Assembly (NCBI RefSeq): GCF_003351345.1
Contig: NZ_QQTO01000028.1
Location: 1 to 64,000 of the forward strand
Length of the DNA stretch: 64,000 bases
Direction of reading: 5' to 3'
DNA from: Allobosea caraganae
GTDB lineage: Bacteria; Pseudomonadota; Alphaproteobacteria; Rhizobiales; Beijerinckiaceae
Below are positions 7,771-14,947 of this stretch, in pieces. The translations under genes and the position numbers were made by a program. Below the pieces are notes generated by a model that made no database searches, was not told the origin of the DNA, and worked only from the letters and a program-made list of their open reading frames with translations. Every line of letters starts with the position of its first letter. The stretch's first letter is position 1.

Positions 7771-7870
7771 CTAGATCGACGTGCGTCCTATCGGACGCAA
7801 AGTGGCGATCTAGGCTTTTGTTATTGCATCGGATTTTCCGAAAACCGGATTCCACTTTTCGGTCCGATGC
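7771..7870. repeat. Mosaic palindromic intergenic repeat (two nested hairpins)
   Basis: There are two adjoining palindromes. First, CTAGATCG (7771-7778) pairs with CGATCTAG (7806-7813), enclosing TGCGTCC/GGACGCA (7782-7788/7793-7799). Second, GCATCGGA (7826-7833) pairs with TCCGATGC (7863-7870), enclosing CCGAAAA/TTTTCGG (7838-7844/7856-7862). The core of the second, read on the minus strand, is CGAAAAGTGGAATCCGGTTT and recurs at 45475-45523 with different outer stem sequence but intact pairing. It fills the gap between the TRAP permease stop and the VOC gene, where it may tune the relative level of downstream mRNA. Confidence 0.75.
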
Positions 7871-7871
7871 T

Positions 7872-9752
7872 CTAGAGGAAGCCGATGGAGATCCACGGCA
7901 CGACGGCGACCACGATGAGCCCGATGATGAGGGCGAGCATGTAGCCCCAGATCGGCCCGATGCCTTCGGTCGGATCGACCTTGCCGATCGCGCAGGCGGT
8001 GTAGTAGCCGACGCCGAAGGGCGGCGCGAACAGGCCGACGCCCATGGCGAGCACCACGACCATCGCATAATGCACCTCGTGCACGCCGACCGCCTTGGCG
8101 ATCGGGAACATCAGCGGGCCGAAGAGCACGATGGCGGGAATGCCCTCCAGCACGCTGCCGAGGATGACGAAGGCGACGAGCGAGACCGCGATGAAGGTGT
8201 ATTTCCCGCCGGGCAGGGCGGCCATCGCCCGCGCCAGGTCCTGCGCGAAGCCCGATTGCGTCAGGCCCCAGGCCATTCCGGTCGCGGTGCCGATGATGAA
8301 GATGATCGCGCCCGACAGGGCCGCCGTCTCGACCAGCATCGGCCAGAGCCGCCTGATGTCGCCGACGCGGTAGATCAGGGCGCCGACGATCGCCGAATAG
8401 GCGATGCCGATGGTGGAGACCTCGGTCGCCGTCGCCACGCCTTCGACGACGGTCGCCCTGATCACGAAGGGCAGCGCCAACGCCGGCAGCGCGTAGACGA
8501 AGCTGCCCCAGATCTCGTGGCTCTTGGCGCGCCGCACGCTCGAGAGGTCCTCGTCGCGGTTGCGCCACCAGACGACGCCGCAAAGCGCGAGCCCGAGCAC
8601 CACGCCGGGCAGGAGGCCACCGGTGAACAGCGCCGCGATCGAGACGCCGGTGACGGAGCCGACGGTGATGAGGACGATCGAGGGGGGAATGGTCTCGGTC
8701 TGCGCGCCGGTCGTCGCCAGCAGCGCGACCAGATCGCCCGGCTTGGCGCCGCGCGCCTTCATCTCCGGGAACAGCACCGGGGCGATCGCCGCCATGTCGG
8801 CCGCCTTCGAACCGGAAATGCCGGAGACGAGATACATCGCGCCGATCAGGACGTAGGAGAGCCCGCCGCGCACGTGCCCGAGCAGGCTCGCGAGGAATTG
8901 CACCATCGCGCGGGCCATGCCCGTCATCTCGATCAGCAGGCCGAGGAAGATGAAGAGCGGGACTGCGAGGAGGATGAGGTGCGACATGCCCTCGTCCATG
9001 CGCCCGGCCAGGACGACCATGGGCGTCCGGGTCGTCAGCGCGAGGAAGCCGAAGGTCGAGATCGCGAAGGAGAAGGCGATCGGAACCCCGGCGGCCACGC
9101 AGAAGCCGACCACGAAGACGAAGAAGACGACCAGGTTGAGCTTGCCGAGGGGCTTCAGCACGGGGCCGAGCAGCCAGAAGGCGACGCAAATGACGAGGAC
9201 CGTCGCGAGTGCGGCCAGGATGGCCCGGGGAAAGGGGCTTTCCAGCACCCGGCGCAGGCTGATGAGCAACATCAGGCCGACGCCGACCGGCAGCGCCGAG
9301 GCGCGCCAGGCATTGCTGATCTCGAGCGCCGGCGTGACGACGATCGCCTCGTCGGCCGCGTACTCGATGGCCGGGTAGACGATCATGAGCAGGAAGGCGA
9401 GGGCGACCGCGAGCGCGAGCATCTCGAGGAAGGCCCGCGTCCGGGGCGAACTGCTTGCGACGAACGCCGTCATGCGCATGTGCTGGTTGCGGCTGAAGGC
9501 CACGGCCGTGCCGATCATCGACAGCCACAGGAAGAGGATGCCGGCCAGCTCGTCCGACCAGACGATCGGCGCATTGAAGACGTAGCGCGCGATGATGTTC
9601 GTCAGCAGGATGACGACTTCGGCCAGCACCAGAATGGCGGCGACAGCCTCGAGCAGCAGGTCCAGCCAGCGCGCCGGGCGCGCTATGCCCCCCCGCCAGC
9701 CGGCGGGGGGAGGCGTCGCGCTGTCGGCCGAGATGTGATGGCCCGCAGCCAT
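7872..9752 (-). CDS. TRAP transporter, fused DctQ-DctM permease
   Basis: A 626-residue fusion of the small (DctQ, 4 predicted membrane helices, about residues 20-170) and large (DctM, about 12 helices, about residues 195-626) subunits of a tripartite ATP-independent transporter. The first helix region (LLLEAVAAILVLAEVVILLT) and the DctQ-type WSDELAGILFLWLSMIG are clear. DctM blocks include VPLFIFLGLLIEMTGM, SGISGSKAADMAAI and TTGAQTETIPPSIVL. ATG 9752 overlaps the stop of the binding-protein gene as TGATG, implying coupling. It uses an ion gradient to import an organic acid delivered by the adjacent DctP protein. Genomic context points to an acid sugar. Confidence 0.92.
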   Translation of the reverse strand: MAAGHHISADSATPPPAGWRGGIARPARWLDLLLEAVAAILVLAEVVILLTNIIARYVFNAPIVWSDELAGILFLWLSMIGTAVAFSRNQHMRMTAFVASSSPRTRAFLEMLALAVALAFLLMIVYPAIEYAADEAIVVTPALEISNAWRASALPVGVGLMLLISLRRVLESPFPRAILAALATVLVICVAFWLLGPVLKPLGKLNLVVFFVFVVGFCVAAGVPIAFSFAISTFGFLALTTRTPMVVLAGRMDEGMSHLILLAVPLFIFLGLLIEMTGMARAMVQFLASLLGHVRGGLSYVLIGAMYLVSGISGSKAADMAAIAPVLFPEMKARGAKPGDLVALLATTGAQTETIPPSIVLITVGSVTGVSIAALFTGGLLPGVVLGLALCGVVWWRNRDEDLSSVRRAKSHEIWGSFVYALPALALPFVIRATVVEGVATATEVSTIGIAYSAIVGALIYRVGDIRRLWPMLVETAALSGAIIFIIGTATGMAWGLTQSGFAQDLARAMAALPGGKYTFIAVSLVAFVILGSVLEGIPAIVLFGPLMFPIAKAVGVHEVHYAMVVVLAMGVGLFAPPFGVGYYTACAIGKVDPTEGIGPIWGYMLALIIGLIVVAVVPWISIGFL

Positions 9753-10774
9753 CAGAGCACCTGACCGGCTGCGCTCTCGAGCTGGGCCCAGGATTCCGCC
9801 CCGAACTTGCCCTTCCATTCGCTGTAGTAGCCGGCCTTCTGCAACTGCGCGCGGAAGCTGTCGGGCGCGGCCGGGTTGAAGGCCAGCCCCTTCGAGGTCA
9901 GCTCGCCCTGCAGGCCTTCGTTCAGCTTGCGGACGTCGTCGCGCTGCTGGAGGCCCGCCTCGTTGAAGGCGGTGGACAGGATCGTCTTCAGGTCGTCAGG
10001 CAAGCCGTTCCAGCTGCGGGCGTTGAACAGGAAGTGATAGCCGTCCCAGCTATGGTTGGTCTGGGAGCAGTATTTCTGGACCTCGTAGAGCTTGGCGGTC
10101 TGGACGATGGCGAGCGGGTTCTCCTGCGCGTCGACCACCTTGGTCTGCAGGGCCGAATAGACCTCGCTGAACTGCAGGCTGGTCGGCGCAGCGCCGAGCC
10201 CCTTGAACATCGCGATCCCCATCGGGCTGACCGGCACACGGATCTTGAGCCCATTGAGATCGGCCGCCGCGGCGATGGGGCGGTTGCTCGTCGTGATCTG
10301 GCGGAAGCCGTTGTCCCACATCTTCTCGAAGGTGTGGAGGCCGATCTTGGCGAAGGCCGCGCGGATCTGGTTTCCGAGAGGCCCGTCGACCGCCTTCCAG
10401 ACCTGCGCATAGTCGTTGAAGGCGAAGCCCACGCCCGTGATCGCGCTGATCGGCGCCACCGTGGCGATGACCAGCGTTCCGGCCGTGAACATGTCGATGC
10501 CGCCATTGCGGACCTGGCCCAGCATGTCGGTGTCGCCGCCGAGCTGGTTGTTCGGGAAGATCTTCACCTCCAGGCGCCCTTTGCTCTCGCGGGCGACGCG
10601 CTCGGCCGCCTCGGCGGCGCGCACGTTCATCGGGTGGCTGAGCGGCAGGTTGTTGCCGTATTTGAGCGAAATCTCGGGGGCTGCGTGCGCGATCCGCGGC
10701 ATGCCGAGGACGAGCCCGGCGGCGGGCGCGGCGGAAAGCTGCTGCAGAAAGCGACGACGTGTGGTCCTGGTCAT
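9752..10774 (-). CDS. TRAP transporter substrate-binding protein (DctP family), Tat-type signal
   Basis: A 340-residue periplasmic binding protein. The N-terminus TTRRRFLQQL with a hydrophobic segment ending AHAA is a twin-arginine signal. The family's carboxylate-clamping arginine is Arg179 in LNGLKIRVPVS, so the ligand is expected to carry a carboxylate, consistent with a sugar acid. Other DctP blocks are SLQFSEVYSALQTKVVDAQE and WDGYHFLFN. ATG 10774 was preferred because it directly precedes the Tat motif and has GAGGGAACGCAC before it. Upstream in-frame extension to 10897 shows no family match. It is followed by the permease with a 1-nt overlap and preceded by the SDR gene (94-nt gap). 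Confidence 0.92.
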   Translation of the reverse strand: MTRTTRRRFLQQLSAAPAAGLVLGMPRIAHAAPEISLKYGNNLPLSHPMNVRAAEAAERVARESKGRLEVKIFPNNQLGGDTDMLGQVRNGGIDMFTAGTLVIATVAPISAITGVGFAFNDYAQVWKAVDGPLGNQIRAAFAKIGLHTFEKMWDNGFRQITTSNRPIAAAADLNGLKIRVPVSPMGIAMFKGLGAAPTSLQFSEVYSALQTKVVDAQENPLAIVQTAKLYEVQKYCSQTNHSWDGYHFLFNARSWNGLPDDLKTILSTAFNEAGLQQRDDVRKLNEGLQGELTSKGLAFNPAAPDSFRAQLQKAGYYSEWKGKFGAESWAQLESAAGQVL

Positions 10775-10868
10775 GTGCGTTCCCTCGCTGGATGCATTGC
10801 CTTGCTGGCAATTTCTTTCAATTGAAGAATGGTTCTCTCGAAGAGAGCCGTGGGCTACCGTTTTCCCG

Positions 10869-11675
10869 TCAGTTGCAGCGTGCGTGCATGCCGCCATCGA
10901 CGAGCAGCTCGACGCCGTTGATGTATTTCGCTTCGTCGCTGGCCAAGAACACGGCCGCGTAGGCGACGTCCCAGCCGTCGCCCATCCGGCCGGTCGGCGA
11001 CATCTTGTTGCGGGCTTCGACCATCGCGTCGCGATTGTCGTAGAAGCCGGAGATCTGCTTGTAGATATGCGGCGTGTCCATCACGCCGGGCAGGATGCAG
11101 TTGGCCCGGATCCCCCTGGGCGCGTATTGCAGCGCCACGCTCTGGGTCAGGCTGTTGACCGCGCCCTTGCTCGCCGCATAGGCGCAATAGGCGTAGCCCG
11201 TCCAGCGCACGCCGCCGAGCGCGCCGATATTGACGATCGCGCCGCGCCCCTGCGCGTCCATCACCGGCAAGACCGCCTTGCAGGTCAGGAACATGCTCTT
11301 GACGTTGACGGCCATGACGCGGTCCCAGACCTCTTCGCTGGTCTCGACAGGCCCGCCCTGCGAGGTGATGCCGACATTGTTGTGGAGGATATCGATCCGG
11401 CCATAGGCCTGCACGGCGGCGTCGACGCTGCGCTGGACGTCGGCGAGGCTGGTGGTGTTGGCCGTGACCGCGATGGCCTCGAAGCCTTCGGAGGCGATGA
11501 TGTCCCGGGTCGTCGCGGCTGCGGCCTCGTTGAGGTCGACGGCGATGACTTTGGCGCCAGCCCGCGCATAGGCGACGGCGGCGGCCTTGCCGTTGCCCCA
11601 GCCTTCGCCGATCGAGCCCGCGCCGAAAACGATCGCGACCTTGCCGTTGAGGCGGCCTGCAAGACCATCGGACAC
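10869..11675 (-). CDS. SDR family oxidoreductase
   Basis: A 268-residue classical short-chain dehydrogenase. The cofactor motif is the variant GAGSIGEGWGNGKA at about residues 18-31. NNVG is at about 99-102, and the catalytic YAASK matches YxxxK. The extended Gly-rich loop 'GxGSxGxGWGNG' marks an SDR subgroup usually found in catabolic operons. An Asp after the second strand (VDLN) favours NAD. It probably oxidises a hydroxyl of the imported sugar acid (or its lactone/keto form) before phosphorylation by the kinase at 4617-5912. It is the first gene of the minus-strand operon and is divergent from the LacI gene. GGGGAGGAG is a strong Shine-Dalgarno sequence upstream. The substrate is inferred from context only. 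Confidence 0.87.
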   Translation of the reverse strand: MSDGLAGRLNGKVAIVFGAGSIGEGWGNGKAAAVAYARAGAKVIAVDLNEAAAATTRDIIASEGFEAIAVTANTTSLADVQRSVDAAVQAYGRIDILHNNVGITSQGGPVETSEEVWDRVMAVNVKSMFLTCKAVLPVMDAQGRGAIVNIGALGGVRWTGYAYCAYAASKGAVNSLTQSVALQYAPRGIRANCILPGVMDTPHIYKQISGFYDNRDAMVEARNKMSPTGRMGDGWDVAYAAVFLASDEAKYINGVELLVDGGMHARCN

Positions 11676-11962
11676 CAGCTCCTCCCCTGTCTCTTTTCTT
11701 GACGCTTAGCTGTGCGTTTCGAGGACCATAATAACGGGGCGATGGTGTGGGCAATCAGAAATAGTGATGTAATTTGATGTCTTTTGGGATATTGGGGTGA
11801 TATTGAGAATCGGTGATGGCGCGGCCCGTGTTGACGCAACGCTGGCTCGGCCGCAGATTGACCGCAAGAAGTGGCGTGAAGATCCACCTGGGTCGCAGGT
11901 CGGCTTTGCCGCGATGCGCGATATGATCTGCTCCGGCTAGAGGTTCGAATCGGTAATTTCTG
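11676..11962. promoter_or_regulatory. Divergent promoter region between the SDR operon and the LacI gene
   Basis: A 287-bp non-coding region, AT-rich between 11730 and 11820. It holds phased direct repeats: TGATGT at 11765 and 11775 (10 bp apart) and GATATTG at 11788 and 11799 (11 bp apart). The motif GAATCGGTRAT occurs once near each end (11807-11817 and 11947-11957). A short dyad GTTGACGCAAC lies at 11830-11840. Any of these could be the LacI-family operator; the dyad fits the CG-centred style least well because its centre is odd. No gene is visible here. Confidence 0.45.
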
Positions 11963-13018
11963 ATGTCTTCTGATGAGGTCGAGCGGTCCACCCGCACTCT
12001 CCCCCGGCTTGCCGATGTCGCTGCCCGTGCCGGCGTCTCGACGGCGACGGCCGACCGCGCCCTGAACAGGCGTCCCGGCGTGAGGCTCGCGACGATGCAG
12101 CGCGTCCTCAGGGCGGCGGCCGACCTCGATTATCTCGTCGATGCCAATGACCGCGCGGCGGCGGCGGTGAAGCCGGTGCGCATCGGCTTTCTGCTGCCGG
12201 CGAGCCCGAACAGCTACGTCTCGATGCTCGGCCGTATGATCGGCGCCGCGCAAGACAGGTTCGCTGAGGTCAACATGCGGGCCCGCGTCGACTATATCGA
12301 GAGCTTCAAGCCCGAACTGCTCGCCCAGCACCTCAGGAAGGTCGGGCGCGACGTCGACGGCGTCGCCTTCATGGCGCTGGAGCATCCGACGGTGCGCGAG
12401 GCGGTCGACTTGCTGGCCGAGCGCGGCATTCCCGCTGTGACGCTGATCTCCGACGTCGCCAACACCAGGCGCGTGGCCTATGTCGGCCTGGACAACCGCT
12501 CGGCCGGGCGCACGGCGGGCTACCTCATCGCCCGCTTCATCGGCTCGAAGCCGGCCAAGGTCGCGATGATCGCCGGCAGCCTGAGCTACCGCGCCCATGA
12601 GGAGCGGGAGATGGGCTTCCTGCACCTGTTCCAGGAGCTGTTCCCGGCGATCGAGGTCGTCGGCCTGCGCGAAGGCCATGACGAGGAGGCGCGCAACTAC
12701 CGCCAGACCAAGATGCTGCTGGCGCAGCATCCCGACCTCGCCGGCATCTACAATATCGGCGGTGGGCCGGAGGGCATCGCCCGGGCGCTGAAGGAGGCGG
12801 GCCGGCAAAACGAGGTCGTCTTCGTCGGCCACGGCCTGACGGCCGAGACGCGGGCGCTGCTGGTCGAGGGCGCGATGGACGCGGTCATCACCCAGAACCC
12901 GCAGGCGACGCTGATGGACTGCATCTCGATTTTCGCCAACCTGCGGGCCGGGAGGCCGGCCTCGCAGGGCGTCGAGCGGCCGCGGACGGAGATTTTTTTG
13001 CGGGAGAACTTGCCTTAG
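11963..13018 (+). CDS. LacI family transcriptional regulator (acid-sugar locus)
   Basis: A 351-residue regulator. The N-terminal helix-turn-helix reads LADVAARAGVSTATADRALN (about 15-34), followed by the hinge-helix region and a periplasmic-binding-protein-like effector domain (about 70-345). Its VSTATADRALN differs from the usual VS..TVSR.LN, like the ribose/xylitol-type subgroup whose members can act as repressor or activator. It is transcribed divergently from the SDR-TRAP-VOC-RuBisCO-like-kinase operon, so that operon is its likely target and a pathway intermediate or the imported acid its effector. The end of the coding region is followed by a mosaic repeat. Confidence 0.9.
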   Translation: MSSDEVERSTRTLPRLADVAARAGVSTATADRALNRRPGVRLATMQRVLRAAADLDYLVDANDRAAAAVKPVRIGFLLPASPNSYVSMLGRMIGAAQDRFAEVNMRARVDYIESFKPELLAQHLRKVGRDVDGVAFMALEHPTVREAVDLLAERGIPAVTLISDVANTRRVAYVGLDNRSAGRTAGYLIARFIGSKPAKVAMIAGSLSYRAHEEREMGFLHLFQELFPAIEVVGLREGHDEEARNYRQTKMLLAQHPDLAGIYNIGGGPEGIARALKEAGRQNEVVFVGHGLTAETRALLVEGAMDAVITQNPQATLMDCISIFANLRAGRPASQGVERPRTEIFLRENLP

Positions 13019-13040
13019 GATGCGGCGTCGCGGTGTGTCC

Positions 13041-13205
13041 CTTCCCCCCTTGCGGGGGAAGGTGGCAGCGCGAAGCGCTGACGGATGAGGGGTCGCGCTG
13101 CCCTACCCGATGGCGGAACATGCCATCCGCCGGCATTGGACGTGTTGCGCGACCCCTCATCCGTCTCGGCTTCGCCGAGCCACCTTCTCCCGCAGGGGGA
13201 GAAGG
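13041..13205. repeat. Composite palindromic intergenic repeat
   Basis: GACGGATGAGGGGTCGCGC (13080-13098) is repeated inverted and perfectly at 13147-13165 around a 48-bp centre. Each flank carries its own small hairpin: CTTCCCCC/GGGGGAAG (13041-13048/13054-13061) and CCTTCTCCC/GGGAGAAGG (13183-13191/13197-13205). The element fills the whole gap between the convergent LacI and chemotaxis-protein genes. It looks like a dispersed repetitive element and can form a large bidirectional terminator structure. No protein is encoded. Confidence 0.8.
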
Positions 13206-13217
13206 GAGGGCGGCCCG

Positions 13218-14936
13218 CTAGAACAGCACGTCGTCGAGCGCGGCCTTGGCGGCCTTCGCCGGTTGCGCGACCTCGTTCGCGATGCCGCACTCGCGCAGGA
13301 TGTTGCCGTGGATCGTGCGCTCCGCCGCCATCGTATAGCTCGGCCAGACCTGCTCGCGCAGCGCCGTTGCGACCACGCCGGCATCGGCCTGCGCCAGCAG
13401 CGCGCGCGGGACCCGCTCGTCGAGCAGGCCGGCGGCTCCAGTGATGACGTCGCTCGTCGCGGCGGCGTTGGAGAACATCAGCCGGGCCTCGTGGATGATG
13501 CTGCCGAACTCGGCGCCGTCGCGGGCGAGCTGGTCGAGCGTGGCGCCGAGGCGCGCGCCGCTCTGCTTCATCTGGTCGAGCGAGTGCCGCATCGTCGAGG
13601 CCAGCGCGTTGAGTTCGGAGGAGCCGCGCCCGTCGCGCTGCTTCAGGCCGGAGGAGGCGTGCTGCATGGCGCTGAAGGCCGGCGTCAACTTGCCGGCATC
13701 GACCGCGATCTGGTTGGCGGCGGTCTTGAGCTCCTGCGAGATCACGACGAGGCCGCGCCCTTCCGAGCCGAGCCGGGCGGCGCGCAGGCCGGCGTTCATG
13801 CCGATCAGGACGATGTCGCGCACCGTGTTCGAGAGTGCCGCCACGGTCTGCTCGAACTGCGCGAGCAGGCCGGTCAGCGCCACGGTGACCTGGTCGACGA
13901 CGCTGCGCGCGGCATCGCACTTGCGGATCAGGTCGGCAGCCTGGGCGAGCTCCGCCTCCAGCTCCTGGAGGAAGGAGGCGGAGGAGGCGTCCTCGCCGCC
14001 ATAGAGCGAGTGGCCGAGATCGAGCATCGTGCCGGTATCGTCGGCGAGCACCTGCAAGGTCGCGTCGATCGGCGCGATGTCTGTCTTCAGCGCCGCCGCC
14101 GTCTCGCCCAGCTGCGCCGCCTGCAGGGCGCGCAGCACGGCGGCGAGCGCGGTGCGGTCGGCCTCGGAATAGTCGCGGCCCGGGGCCGCGAGGCTGATGG
14201 CCAGCCGCAGAGCCGCCAGCGAATGCTCCAGCCTTTGCCGGATGCCGTCGCCCGATTGCAGCGCGATGATGGCGCCGCCGACGGCAGTGGAGATCTTGCG
14301 GGAATGGGCGGCCGCGTCCTTCGTCAGGGCCGCGCTCTTGTGGCCGCGCTCGGCAAGATGGTCGAGCGAGTGCTCCAGCTTGCCGGCGAGCGCCAGTAGC
14401 GCGCCGCAATAGTGCGTCTCGAAGGCGCGCTGGCGGACCAGCGCGGAGTCGAGCATGTCGGCAAGGTGGCCGTGGTCGCGGGCGCAGTTCTCGACGGTGC
14501 GCTTGGCCTTGTCGGTCAGCGCGACGATCTCGTTGGTGAAGTCGCCGAAATCGCGCTGGTTGGACTGGACCGAGACGGCCTCGATGCGGGCGCTGCGGGC
14601 GAGGATCGCGATCAGCCGCATATGCTCCAGCAGCCGCTCGAGCGCCTGCGAGGCCTCGCTGCTATGGGTCGCGATGTCGTGCAGGGTGCGGGTCTCGTGC
14701 GGCAGGCCCTCGCTGAGGGTGCGCAGGTCGCCGGCAAGGCCGAGCAGCGCGTCGCGCGCCGCCTCCATGTCGCTGCCGGCGAGTTCGCCGGAGAGCGCGG
14801 TCAGGCTCTGGTTCAGCGCGTCGAAGATCGAGAGGCCGCGGCCGAGCCGGTCGCCGACGCCGGCGAAGGTCTGGTCGATCTGGCGGGCGCCGTCCGACAG
14901 CGAGGTCGTGAGCCGGTTCAGCATGTCGTTGCTCAT
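13218..14936 (-). CDS. Soluble chemoreceptor-like protein at the end of the che operon
   Basis: A 572-residue, almost wholly helical cytoplasmic protein with no membrane segment. Two stretches resemble the signalling hairpin tip of methyl-accepting proteins. One is LIAILARSARIEAVSV...FGDFTNEIVAL, near residues 107-140. The other is IVLIGMNAGLRAARLGSEGRGLVVISQELKTAA, written here as two parts (IVLIGMNAGLRAARLG and RGLVVISQELKTAA), near residues 375-410. The canonical receptor tip is IALLALNAAIEAARAGE with GFAVVA.EVR. It begins 11 nt after cheB ends and is the last gene of the operon, so it may dock onto CheA/CheW arrays, scaffold them, or bind CheR/CheB. Function is unknown; the resemblance to receptors is what the sequence shows. 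Confidence 0.75.
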   Translation of the reverse strand: MSNDMLNRLTTSLSDGARQIDQTFAGVGDRLGRGLSIFDALNQSLTALSGELAGSDMEAARDALLGLAGDLRTLSEGLPHETRTLHDIATHSSEASQALERLLEHMRLIAILARSARIEAVSVQSNQRDFGDFTNEIVALTDKAKRTVENCARDHGHLADMLDSALVRQRAFETHYCGALLALAGKLEHSLDHLAERGHKSAALTKDAAAHSRKISTAVGGAIIALQSGDGIRQRLEHSLAALRLAISLAAPGRDYSEADRTALAAVLRALQAAQLGETAAALKTDIAPIDATLQVLADDTGTMLDLGHSLYGGEDASSASFLQELEAELAQAADLIRKCDAARSVVDQVTVALTGLLAQFEQTVAALSNTVRDIVLIGMNAGLRAARLGSEGRGLVVISQELKTAANQIAVDAGKLTPAFSAMQHASSGLKQRDGRGSSELNALASTMRHSLDQMKQSGARLGATLDQLARDGAEFGSIIHEARLMFSNAAATSDVITGAAGLLDERVPRALLAQADAGVVATALREQVWPSYTMAAERTIHGNILRECGIANEVAQPAKAAKAALDDVLF

Positions 14937-14947
14937 GGTCCGGTTCC

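Noticed and set aside
7167..9764. 865-codon open frame on the plus strand opposite the RuBisCO-like, VOC and TRAP permease genes
   Set aside because: It is antisense to three clearly recognisable genes, and its translation is dominated by Asp/Arg/His/Gly strings without family motifs, a typical by-product of high GC with codon bias.
11830..11840. GTTGACGCAAC dyad as the acid-sugar LacI operator
   Set aside because: It is short and has an odd centre unlike LacI-family CG-centred sites; kept only as one of several candidates.
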